From Candidatus Pacearchaeota archaeon (lineage in GTDB: Archaea > Nanobdellota > Nanobdellia > Pacearchaeales > GW2011-AR1), in assembly GCA_014728565.1 (NCBI GenBank), contig WJLK01000064.1, forward strand, positions 1 to 11,467: DNA of 11,467 bases, given 5' to 3'. The notes below the pieces were generated by a model. It saw only the letters and a list, made by a program, of their open reading frames with translations, searched no databases and had not been told where the DNA came from. Position numbers and translations under genes: made by a program. Position 1 is the stretch's first letter; every line of letters starts with the position of its first letter. Of the stretch, positions 5,241-11,467 are shown piece by piece.

Positions 5241-6122
5241 CTAAATCCATCCTGCTATCTCTTCTGTCTCTGTTTTATCATAATAATAAAGATTTATTTT
5301 ATATTTCCTATTTTGTTTTTCAAAAATAAAAGATCTCTCACCAGCAGGTTCTCCTGTAAAATCATAACCTGGATGAGATGTCTCTTTAAAAATAGTCATA
5401 TCCACCTTACCACCAAAAGCAATTTTTTCCTCACTCAAGGTAAAAACCCAGATAAAGTCCTCTTTTTTAATCTTAAATATTTTTTCAGTATCTAAATCAC
5501 TGAAATAATCAGTAATGATTTTATTTATCTCCTTTCTTATACTGTTATCCCTAGAATCAACATAACTCATTGCCAGCTCCTTTATAGTTTTTAAAGACTC
5601 TCCTCTTAAATCCAGAATTTCTTCAAAAGTAACATCTCCAAAAAGATCTCCTCTTGTCAGAATTTTTATTTTATCTGATTTCTCAAAATATAATTTAACA
5701 GGAAGTTCCTCTAATTCAAAACATCCCTCTATAACCTGAAGCTTACAGTTATGCTGAATTTCAACTGGAATTTCAAACTCTCCGTAAATTCCCTGACTAG
5801 AACATAATGCAAGAGCACTATCCCTCTCTCTGCTATTTCCAACCTTGATGCTTTTTATATCACAAATATACAGTTTGTTGTCATCAGAAATCAAACTCCA
5901 TCCCTCAGGAGCAACAATTAACAAACTTCCTGTTTCACCATACTGAAGATTATTTACCAAAGCCATAATCTGTCCCAGAGTCTCTCTTGCCTGCTCAACA
6001 TCAGTTCTTAAAGCAAACATTCCATATAATTTGAATGCTAAAAAAATCAACAAGACTACACATACGACTGCTATTATTATTCTTAAAAACTCAGGCAATA
6101 CAAAACCTCTTTTATTCTTCAT
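5241..6122 (-). CDS. Class III pilin-like protein, 293 aa
   Basis: The N-terminus MKNKRGFVLPEFLRIIIAVV fits a class III prepilin well: basic leader, predicted cut after G6, Glu at +5 (E11), then a hydrophobic helix (about 13-32). A heptad-like stretch, DVEQARETLGQIMALVNNLQ (41-60), follows, then PEGWSLIS (72-79) and a Cys-containing part (C87, C107, C126, C134; C21 lies in the helix). The C-terminal half (150-293) is a charged helix/strand mix with no recognised domain. It is the best peptidase substrate among the longer proteins and is probably a minor pilin or pilus-tip subunit; this is inferred from layout and location. A TATA box sits about 26 nt before the ATG, with no ribosome binding site, implying a leaderless mRNA. 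Confidence 0.7.
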   Translation of the reverse strand: MKNKRGFVLPEFLRIIIAVVCVVLLIFLAFKLYGMFALRTDVEQARETLGQIMALVNNLQYGETGSLLIVAPEGWSLISDDNKLYICDIKSIKVGNSRERDSALALCSSQGIYGEFEIPVEIQHNCKLQVIEGCFELEELPVKLYFEKSDKIKILTRGDLFGDVTFEEILDLRGESLKTIKELAMSYVDSRDNSIRKEINKIITDYFSDLDTEKIFKIKKEDFIWVFTLSEEKIAFGGKVDMTIFKETSHPGYDFTGEPAGERSFIFEKQNRKYKINLYYYDKTETEEIAGWI

Positions 6123-6144
6123 AGATAATTAATAAAATCAAATA

Positions 6145-6152
6145 TTATAAAT
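6145..6152 (-). promoter_or_regulatory. TATA box before the 293-aa pilin-like gene
   Basis: Minus-strand ATTTATAA is centred about 26 nt before the ATG at 6122 and begins immediately after the preceding gene's stop (6154). The spacing predicts a start site at the ATG itself. No ribosome binding site is visible. Confidence 0.55.
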
Positions 6153-6153
6153 C

Positions 6154-7185
6154 TTAAGGTATACTCTCTATAACAGAACAATACTTAGAAACATCCTCTG
6201 CATCATAATTAACAGTTCTGACAACACTGCAACCTAGTTTAGAATCTTTTCCAACAGAAATATCTCCGCAGTAACCAGCAGTAACAGCCTGGTTAGCTGC
6301 AACAGTTCCCATCTGATAGGCACCAACAATAGCAAGGACAGTCCATGTCCAGGGACTTAAAGCAGCTTTTCCAAGAATTCTTGAAGTAAACACTGGTGCT
6401 AAAACAAAAGAACCTGCTGTCCCTCCTAATAAAACAGTTAAATCATTTTTAAGAACACTTCCATAACTCGGAGAGTAAACCTGCATAAACATAACTGAAA
6501 TCTCCTGAAACTCTGATTCTTCTGCCTCTTTTAAATGAATCTCCAAATCATTCTCCTCACCACTCTCTGGATCTTTTAATTCAACACTTCCTAATTTTCT
6601 ATCAATAGACATTTTTCCACTCTGCCCAGTTAAATAAACATAATAAGAAAATTCTTTTCCAGGCATCTTGTGAGTAATCATATAATCCATTACATCAATT
6701 TTATCTGAATCTATTCCTGACCTCTTTAAAGATTCCTTATCAAAAGCTATTCTTGAACAAATAACACAGGAAGAAGTAACAGGTTTAAAACCAAAACTTT
6801 TTGCAAACCAGTCAGAAAAAAGACTTAGTTTTCCCTCTCCCATCATCTGCCAGCAACCAACAATTTCCTGAGCAATAAGTTTTTCTATTTCATCCTCATC
6901 TCTAACATTAATTTTTTTAACACTTTTAAAACCTTTATACTCTTGACACTCTCCTGAACCACTAGTAATACAAATTTTCTGAGTCTTACACCTCAGAGGA
7001 ACATAATCTTTTGCACCACCTATTTCAGGAAGTGTTGCTCTGTAAACAACAGACTGATGACATATCTCTCTGTCAACATTTCTGCCCCATCCTAGCTGAG
7101 AGAGAAAAAATAATAGTATAACAAAACCTAAAATAGCAATTATAATTGCTATAATTGTTGCAATTGCTATTCCTTTTTTATTCAT
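6154..7185 (-). CDS. Cys-rich membrane-anchored pilus-locus protein, 343 aa (10 Cys)
   Basis: It begins MNKKGIAIATIIAIIIAILG with a helix at about 6-30. A Cys-rich domain follows: C42, then PLRCKTQKICI (C66, C72), C80, the motif GCWQMMGEGKLSLFSDW (110-126), and the pair SSCVICSR (C140, C143). The middle is mixed alpha/beta. A second hydrophobic region (about 250-303) could be one or two membrane segments, and three further Cys (306, 319, 336) follow. The CW-MMGEGKL stretch resembles an unnamed DPANN protein family I recall. Ten Cys suggest a disulfide-rich extracellular part. A C-terminal hydrophobic region is unusual for a pilin, so it may be a fixed component at the base rather than a filament subunit. 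A clear AGGAG ribosome binding site (complement of 7192-7196) lies 6 nt before the ATG. Confidence 0.68.
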   Translation of the reverse strand: MNKKGIAIATIIAIIIAILGFVILLFFLSQLGWGRNVDREICHQSVVYRATLPEIGGAKDYVPLRCKTQKICITSGSGECQEYKGFKSVKKINVRDEDEIEKLIAQEIVGCWQMMGEGKLSLFSDWFAKSFGFKPVTSSCVICSRIAFDKESLKRSGIDSDKIDVMDYMITHKMPGKEFSYYVYLTGQSGKMSIDRKLGSVELKDPESGEENDLEIHLKEAEESEFQEISVMFMQVYSPSYGSVLKNDLTVLLGGTAGSFVLAPVFTSRILGKAALSPWTWTVLAIVGAYQMGTVAANQAVTAGYCGDISVGKDSKLGCSVVRTVNYDAEDVSKYCSVIESIP

Positions 7186-7205
7186 TTTAAACTCCTGGTT
7201 TTGAT

Positions 7206-7227
7206 AAAACTTGTTTCAAAAAGTTTT
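7206..7227. repeat. 7-bp inverted repeat in the intergenic leader
   Basis: AAAACTT (7206-7212) and AAGTTTT (7221-7227) are exact inverted copies around an 8-nt loop. They lie in the 64-nt gap before the 343-aa gene, just upstream of its AGGAG site. The hairpin could influence translation or mark processing; AT-rich chance is a fair alternative. Confidence 0.4.
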
Positions 7228-7249
7228 CTTTTATTTATCATTTTAAATT

Positions 7250-7360
7250 TTAAACCACTCCCAAACTTTGAAGTATTTTAAACAAACCATAACCTAACAA
7301 TAAAAAAACAACTATTATTATAACTATTTTCATCAGCAAATTAACACTCTCTTTTTCCAT
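7250..7360 (-). CDS. Single-helix micropeptide, 36 aa
   Basis: An ATG at 7360 opens a frame to TAA at 7252-7250, encoding MEKESVNLLMKIVIIIVVFL and then LLGYGLFKILQSLGVV. This is one membrane helix (about 9-27) with a short charged N-terminus and an amphipathic end. It begins 11 nt after the preceding gene's stop on the same strand, inside the pilus cluster. It lacks a KKG-type leader, so it is not an obvious peptidase substrate. It might be a small platform accessory or a helix that packs with the pilins. No family is recognised. There is no strong ribosome binding site, but the frame fills most of an otherwise empty gap and a clean membrane helix is hard to get by chance. Confidence 0.55.
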   Translation of the reverse strand: MEKESVNLLMKIVIIIVVFLLLGYGLFKILQSLGVV

Positions 7361-7371
7361 TTTTATTTTTT

Positions 7372-8241
7372 CTAAAGATCAGCTATATACATACTAGGAG
7401 CTTTTTTAAAATCTCTGTATTTGTTCCAGTAATCCATTCTTATCCAGGGAGTCTCATCCTTATTAAAAGTATCTGTATCTCTGAATCTAACATAGATATG
7501 CTCAGTAAGAGTTGCTCTATCAAAATACTTAATAAACTGAACCTCTACTAATTCATCACCTCCACTATCAAATCCTAGTTCTCCTTTAGGATTTTTTATT
7601 GGAGTTCTTAGCTTATACCAGGGAGTTCTCTCTCTTGTTGACCTGTATTCACCAATCATACCATTATAAAAATTACCAATATCCTCAGGACTTTTTTCAA
7701 TTTCCTCTCCTTTTTCAATGCCTCTTTTTTCAGGAATCACCCTGTTTTTTTTATAGATTATTCCAGAGATGTAAACAGAATCATCAAGATTCAGAAGATG
7801 CTCCTCAGGAGGCAGTTCATCTTTTACATTTTCATAAAAACCATAACCCTCAATAACCTCTCTATTAAGTGTGATTCTGCTTCCTGAAACTACTCCTATT
7901 TTTTTATCAAAAAACCTGTCAATCTTAATATAGCCATCCTGAAGAGTTCCAGTAACAATCAGATTAGAATCAATAAGATTATTACAATCACCATTAACAC
8001 AGAATTTTATATCCTTTCCATTAATTATCATTCCCACCTTGTAATAATTTCTCTGAATCTCAACATCCTCTGGAAGTTCTTCAACTATATCATCACTCTC
8101 ATTATATTTATAACCTGGAAGATTTCTAATCCAGTCCTGAATTGTATTATTAAAAATCATGTATAAAAGAAATAGAATTATCAATATAGCTAATACAATA
8201 ATAATAATCATATCTAGACTAAGTTTTGCTTTTTTTTTCAT
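7372..8241 (-). CDS. Class III pilin-like protein, 289 aa
   Basis: I start at the ATG at 8241, which gives MKKKAKLSLDMIIIIVLAIL; the frame is open to 8262, but that would add seven residues before the leader and overlap the previous gene. Cleavage after A5 would place D10 at +5, matching the KxA/G-x4-acidic pattern of archaeal prepilins, followed by a helix (11-30). The rest is a large beta-rich, charged domain with no membrane segment and one close Cys pair (C81, C86). Two short TPW-aromatic motifs recur (207-210 and 264-267). I recognise no enzyme fold. Size and context suggest an extracellular minor pilin or adhesin head. The start is 2 nt after the stop of the mini-pilin gene, so the two are probably translationally coupled. 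Confidence 0.68.
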   Translation of the reverse strand: MKKKAKLSLDMIIIIVLAILIILFLLYMIFNNTIQDWIRNLPGYKYNESDDIVEELPEDVEIQRNYYKVGMIINGKDIKFCVNGDCNNLIDSNLIVTGTLQDGYIKIDRFFDKKIGVVSGSRITLNREVIEGYGFYENVKDELPPEEHLLNLDDSVYISGIIYKKNRVIPEKRGIEKGEEIEKSPEDIGNFYNGMIGEYRSTRERTPWYKLRTPIKNPKGELGFDSGGDELVEVQFIKYFDRATLTEHIYVRFRDTDTFNKDETPWIRMDYWNKYRDFKKAPSMYIADL

Positions 8242-8243
8242 TC

Positions 8244-8402
8244 TCAATTTCCAAACCACCAAATATTCCTGAAAAAATCTTTTACCCCCTCAAGACCTCC
8301 ACTTATTATAACATATGCTAAAACAATAAGAATCAAAACAGCAATACCTATTGCAATCTTCACCATTAAGTCTCCTATTGCACTAACTCCTCTCTTTTTC
8401 AT
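8244..8402 (-). CDS. Mini-pilin, 52 aa (candidate major pilin)
   Basis: ATG at 8402 to TGA at 8246-8244 encodes MKKRGVSAIGDLMVKIAIGI, AVLILIVLAYVIISGG and LEGVKDFFRNIWWFGN. The layout is that of a Flp/Tad-type mini-pilin: basic leader, cut after G5, a hydrophobic core helix (about 14-34), and a tiny amphipathic tail rich in aromatics. An acidic D11 sits at +6. It directly follows the platform gene, a common position for a pilin, and is followed 2 nt later by another pilin-like gene. AGGAG (complement of 8416-8420) lies upstream but about 13 nt from the ATG, while a TATA-like box sits 25 nt upstream. It could be the main filament subunit, which is inference from size and position. It is short enough to be missed by automatic gene calling. 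Confidence 0.75.
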   Translation of the reverse strand: MKKRGVSAIGDLMVKIAIGIAVLILIVLAYVIISGGLEGVKDFFRNIWWFGN

Positions 8403-8420
8403 TATTTTAAAAAAACTCCT

Positions 8421-8432
8421 ATTTTTATAAAA
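8421..8432 (-). promoter_or_regulatory. TATA-like box before the mini-pilin
   Basis: Minus-strand TTTTATAAAAAT lies between the platform gene stop and the mini-pilin, centred about 25 nt before the ATG at 8402. A separate strong promoter would suit an abundant pilin. The AGGAG between them (8420-8416) could instead mean read-through with a normal leader, so the call is tentative. Confidence 0.4.
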
Positions 8433-10640
8433 CTAACCTCCTGCCGCCATTGCTCCAAGAGCAATTGAAGATAATGCAGAGAGTGCAATAATAGAAATTA
8501 GAGCCATTATTAAATAAAGAGTGCCTCCTCTTATCAGATTCTTAGAAGTATCATGAGTCTGTTTTAATTTATCATCTCCAGAATCAACAGCAACCAAAGT
8601 CCCAGTTAAAATAAATATTATCTGAACAATGTAAATTCCAATAGAAATCTGAATATAATAAGGAGGAAGCATATTTGAAACATCAAACATATTTACTATA
8701 TTAGAAATTGTCCCAACTCCTCCTATTATTGTATCCTCAGATCCTACATCCAGCATATCCTTCAACCTTGATAAAATAGAAGTAATCATACTAGCTAATC
8801 CTACAACAATTCCTGCTAAAAGAGGAGCTAAAAAAGTCATATTGCTCTTCATATCACTCACAACCTCTGCCAGTAAATCACTTAATCTCTGGTTTATTTT
8901 TTTAACATTTGTAACATACTCTGAAATGCTCATTAAACTCTGAGCAGCAACACCCAGTCCTTTTCTTACACTTTCTGTAAGAATTCTCATACTAGTAGAT
9001 ATCAGATTAGACGGATAATAAACTAAAGCTCCTCTTTTAGGATTAAAAATAGCATCCTCTAAGCTCATTCCCATAGATCTTATATTTACATTAACTAAAC
9101 TGAAAAATTCTGATGTTCTCTGACCTTTTGTTGACTGAGCAACTTTTGAAAAAGCTATTTCAGCAGGAGTTCCGTCTCCTAACCTGTTTCCTAATGTAAA
9201 TAAAGTGCTATTAAACTCATTCTCTAAAATTTTGGTTTCATTTCTCGACTTAATCAGATCTTTTGTTCTCATGGAAAAAGAAAGTGCAAAAAACATTGCA
9301 ATTGAAAAAGGAACAAATAAACTCAAAAGTATGGCACCAACACCAAAAGGTCCGTTTACACTGCTTCCTGTTTTATGAAAACCAAAAATATTACCAGGAC
9401 CTAAAAAACCTAGACCAATATCTGATAATGAGGGGTCATAAATTTCTCCAGGACCCACTAAACCTAACCACTCTCCTATAGGAGTATAACCAAAAATCAG
9501 AGGCAAAAAACCAAGAAGCAAAAAAGGAAAACAAATAAGAGCAATTTTAAAATAAGGTTTTTTTGAAATATAATTGCTATAAAGAGGATTTTTTTCAAGA
9601 ATACTAGTCTCTCCATACCCTCCTGGTCTTTTTAACAAAACTTCAGAAGTCAAATAAAATACAAAAAAAGGAATCAGAATATTGAAAATCAAAAAAACAT
9701 GATACCATTTTATTGCTCCTCCTAACAGAGTTGAAGCTAAAGGCAATAATGCTAAACCTAAAGTAGGAAGAACAATTCCAAGCATATAAAGATTAGTCAG
9801 AGGAGCTTTTATTGAATGAGTGTACTTCAACATCCTATCATAAACTCCATCTAAAATAACTTTCAGAGAACGCTCCAAAATCTGAACTCTTCTTGTTTCA
9901 CTAGGCTCATACAAACTACTCTCAATTAAATGAAAACTCTCTATAAACTCCAGATTAGTATCTCTCCAAAATTCAAAATAAGCATCCAGACTATCTTTTA
10001 CATTAGAGTATCTTCCTGTCTCAACATCCCACAGAACTTTTCTTAATTCCAAAGAAAGAGGTTCCTCTATATGTTGTGAAACAAACTCAATTGCTCTTTC
10101 TAAATTAGATGTATGTTTCATGTAGATAACTGTATAAAGTATGGCTGGAACCATCTGACTACTTGCTTTTAATCTCCACTTAATAGCTAATCTGCTAGGC
10201 ATGGTATAAAAATAATAAAAAATAAAAAAAGAGGTGATAAGTACAAAAAATAAAAAAAGAGTTGGAAAAGATCCCACTCCAGGCCCTCCTGTAAGAAACC
10301 ATATTCCTACACTTGATAAAACTCCAAAGAAAAACAAACCTATAAAACTCATAATAGCTAATCCAACGACCTCGCTGGGAGTTACATCAAGATGAGCATT
10401 ATCCAGATATTTTTGAACTTTAACCTCATCCTTGCTTGATAATTTTAGTTTAATGAAATTACCCAGACTCCTGGCCCAACTCTCGTATCTTGACAGAGAA
10501 GGCATCATCTCCTTTTTAAAACGCAAATAATCTTGGGAATTAAAATTCTGCTGTTCCGAATTACCATAATTAGAATCAAAAGACTTCATCTGTCCCTCTA
10601 TTTTCCTAGAGTATTTTCTTAAAACATCATTTACATCCAT
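8433..10640 (-). CDS. Pilus membrane platform, FlaJ/TadC-like double T2SF protein
   Basis: This 735-aa polytopic protein is the inner-membrane platform on which the ATPase acts to push pilins into the growing filament. Residues 1-90 are soluble and charged. Membrane helices are predicted near 92-116, 126-146, 282-305, 313-334, 364-384, 434-456, 602-622, 661-683 and 705-730. Two cytoplasmic T2SF-like domains lie between them. The first (about 155-280) has SQMVPAILYTVIYMKHTSNL, and the second (about 470-600) has FTLGNRLGDGTPAEIAFSKV; the conserved G-x-P/S-E-A pattern is recognisable. The double-domain length is typical of archaeal forms. The start is fixed by GAGGAG (complement of 10647-10652), 6 nt before the ATG. 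The ATPase gene ends 62 nt upstream. No clear regulator site is seen in that gap. Confidence 0.93.
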   Translation of the reverse strand: MDVNDVLRKYSRKIEGQMKSFDSNYGNSEQQNFNSQDYLRFKKEMMPSLSRYESWARSLGNFIKLKLSSKDEVKVQKYLDNAHLDVTPSEVVGLAIMSFIGLFFFGVLSSVGIWFLTGGPGVGSFPTLFLFFVLITSFFIFYYFYTMPSRLAIKWRLKASSQMVPAILYTVIYMKHTSNLERAIEFVSQHIEEPLSLELRKVLWDVETGRYSNVKDSLDAYFEFWRDTNLEFIESFHLIESSLYEPSETRRVQILERSLKVILDGVYDRMLKYTHSIKAPLTNLYMLGIVLPTLGLALLPLASTLLGGAIKWYHVFLIFNILIPFFVFYLTSEVLLKRPGGYGETSILEKNPLYSNYISKKPYFKIALICFPFLLLGFLPLIFGYTPIGEWLGLVGPGEIYDPSLSDIGLGFLGPGNIFGFHKTGSSVNGPFGVGAILLSLFVPFSIAMFFALSFSMRTKDLIKSRNETKILENEFNSTLFTLGNRLGDGTPAEIAFSKVAQSTKGQRTSEFFSLVNVNIRSMGMSLEDAIFNPKRGALVYYPSNLISTSMRILTESVRKGLGVAAQSLMSISEYVTNVKKINQRLSDLLAEVVSDMKSNMTFLAPLLAGIVVGLASMITSILSRLKDMLDVGSEDTIIGGVGTISNIVNMFDVSNMLPPYYIQISIGIYIVQIIFILTGTLVAVDSGDDKLKQTHDTSKNLIRGGTLYLIMALISIIALSALSSIALGAMAAGG

Positions 10641-10702
10641 TCTAAACTCCTCTTTTTATAATCATCTATAGAAGAATTAATTAATAAAACTTCCTAACTA
10701 TC

Positions 10703-11467
10703 CTAAAACTTCTTTGCTCTTATTCTCTCCATTAACCATCTCTGCCATAGAGAAAATACCCTATCACTTTCAGGAACACCAACTTCCTCTGAAACTCTAT
10801 CTGAAAAATACTGAAACATGTTATTGCTTAAAGAATTAAATTTAGCCTCTAAAATCTTAGGTATTTTGTTTTTATTAGCTACATCAACAAGCTCCTGTTT
10901 CACCTTTCCTCTAAGCAAGATATTATCATAAACAGCATCCCAGTCACCAGCCCATCCCTTAACACCTGATGCTATTGCCTTAATAACCTGAGAATCTCCA
11001 TTAATCAACTCCTCACTAGGTTCTAGTTTATCACCATCAACATTATACTTCAATAAATCAACAAAACCTCCCTCATCTTCAGGGTCTTTAAGCCAGTGTT
11101 TCCTAACTTCTGTTAACTGAATAACTCTCTTATGTGTCTTTGAACTTCCGGCTCTTCTAACAGGATTTGCAACAATAATACAATCAGTAGCCTTAAAACT
11201 TGTAGCAGGAACTCCTAAATCATTAACAACTCTATCAAAAACACCATAAGGACTTGCTCCATGTATTGTTCCTGCAACTACATTAGCTAATGCTCCTACC
11301 CTCATTGCTTCATAAAGAGCTTTAGCTTCTAGACTTCTAACCTCTCCAATAATTAAACTACTGTCTCCTAATCTTAGACTTGTTCTTATTCCCTCGTCAG
11401 CACCAACCTCTGTACTCTCTTTTACAAGACTTCCTCTTACCTTCATCCTAAGTATGTCATATTTAAG
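10703..11467 (-). CDS. Pilus assembly ATPase, VirB11/FlaI/TadA family (C-terminal part, partial)
   Basis: The frame is open to the right edge, so the 5' part, including Walker A, is outside; the ATG at 11446 is internal. The visible part is the C-terminal catalytic region of the secretion ATPase that powers pilin extraction. It shows DEGIRTSLRLGDSSLIIGEV with the Walker B Glu, RSLEAKALYEAMRVGALANV, the His box AGTIHGASPYG, and DRVVNDLGVPATSFKATD. The C-terminal ~130 residues (after the VANPVRR segment) form the domain typical of archaeal T4P ATPases. All motifs expected in the visible part are present, so the enzyme looks functional. It is the first gene seen of the cluster, read leftward into the platform gene. 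Confidence 0.93.
   Translation of the reverse strand, partial: LKYDILRMKVRGSLVKESTEVGADEGIRTSLRLGDSSLIIGEVRSLEAKALYEAMRVGALANVVAGTIHGASPYGVFDRVVNDLGVPATSFKATDCIIVANPVRRAGSSKTHKRVIQLTEVRKHWLKDPEDEGGFVDLLKYNVDGDKLEPSEELINGDSQVIKAIASGVKGWAGDWDAVYDNILLRGKVKQELVDVANKNKIPKILEAKFNSLSNNMFQYFSDRVSEEVGVPESDRVFSLWQRWLMERIRAKKF

Noticed and set aside
5313..5495. Plus-strand frame, 60 aa
   Set aside because: Antisense to the 293-aa pilin-like gene, with no domain or promoter.
7599..7856. Plus-strand frame, 85 aa
   Set aside because: Antisense to the 289-aa pilin-like gene; His/Gln/Phe-rich composition typical of a shadow frame.
9263..9481. Plus-strand frame, 72 aa
   Set aside because: Antisense to the strongly supported platform gene.
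10641..10702. Promoter in the gap between the ATPase and platform genes
   Set aside because: TATA-like strings are present (TTATTAATTAA, TTATAAAAA), but none has a distinctive position, and the gap is short enough for read-through.
1657..11467. Archaellum (archaeal flagellum) operon
   Set aside because: The ATPase, platform and peptidase would fit, but no flaF/G/H or fla-C/D/E-like genes are visible and the pilin-like proteins are too diverse; a type IV pilus is the better call, although genes beyond the right edge are unseen.
1..11467. CRISPR arrays, tRNA or rRNA genes
   Set aside because: No regularly spaced repeats and no cloverleaf or rRNA-like GC-rich segments were seen on either strand.

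Overview
The window is AT-rich archaeal DNA, most like a small-genome DPANN archaeon of the Woesearchaeota/Pacearchaeota/Nanoarchaeota kind. Reasons: an archaeal-type EF-1beta gene; TATA boxes about 25 nt upstream of ATG codons, which implies leaderless mRNAs; archaeal VirB11/FlaI-like and FlaJ/TadC-like pilus motor proteins; a FlaK/PibD-like prepilin peptidase; and several small membrane-anchored proteins that look like families I associate with DPANN genomes. The phylum-level placement is inference; nothing here is a definitive marker.

Left part, plus strand (1-1660): the C-terminal end of a DDE transposase runs in from the left edge and ends at 243. It contains a perfect 10-bp inverted repeat and is followed by a second hairpin. 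Next come EF-1beta (303-575) with a well-placed TATA box, a MazG-type nucleotide pyrophosphohydrolase (657-1016), and a HIT-domain protein (1022-1660) in which all three catalytic histidines are replaced. The HIT gene converges on the minus-strand cluster, and the two stop codons share the palindrome TTAA at 1657-1660.

Main part, minus strand (1657 to beyond 11467): one long, tightly packed type IV pilus (Tad/archaeal T4P-like) gene cluster, listed in transcription order from right to left. It starts with the secretion ATPase (C-terminal part, cut by the window edge) and a 735-aa double T2SF-domain membrane platform. Then come a 52-aa mini-pilin, a 289-aa pilin-like protein, a 36-aa single-helix peptide, a 343-aa protein with 10 Cys, a 293-aa pilin-like protein, four short anchored proteins (132, 156, 209 and 148 aa) with overlapping reading frames, a 189-aa pilin-like protein with 10 Cys, a 43-aa very basic peptide, and the A24 prepilin peptidase. 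No archaellum accessory genes (flaF/G/H-like) are seen, so this is a pilus or adhesion/secretion machine rather than an archaellum.

How they fit together: the ATPase and platform would extract pilins from the membrane, and the peptidase would trim the short positively charged leaders (KKG/KRG/KKA type) that most of the small proteins carry. The small proteins would be the major and minor pilins or assembly subunits. Two of them carry ten cysteines each, suggesting a disulfide-stabilised extracellular part. Three genes (52, 36 and 43 aa) are so short that automatic annotation would probably miss them. No gene-free stretch exceeds 300 bases; the longest non-coding gaps are about 30-80 nt.
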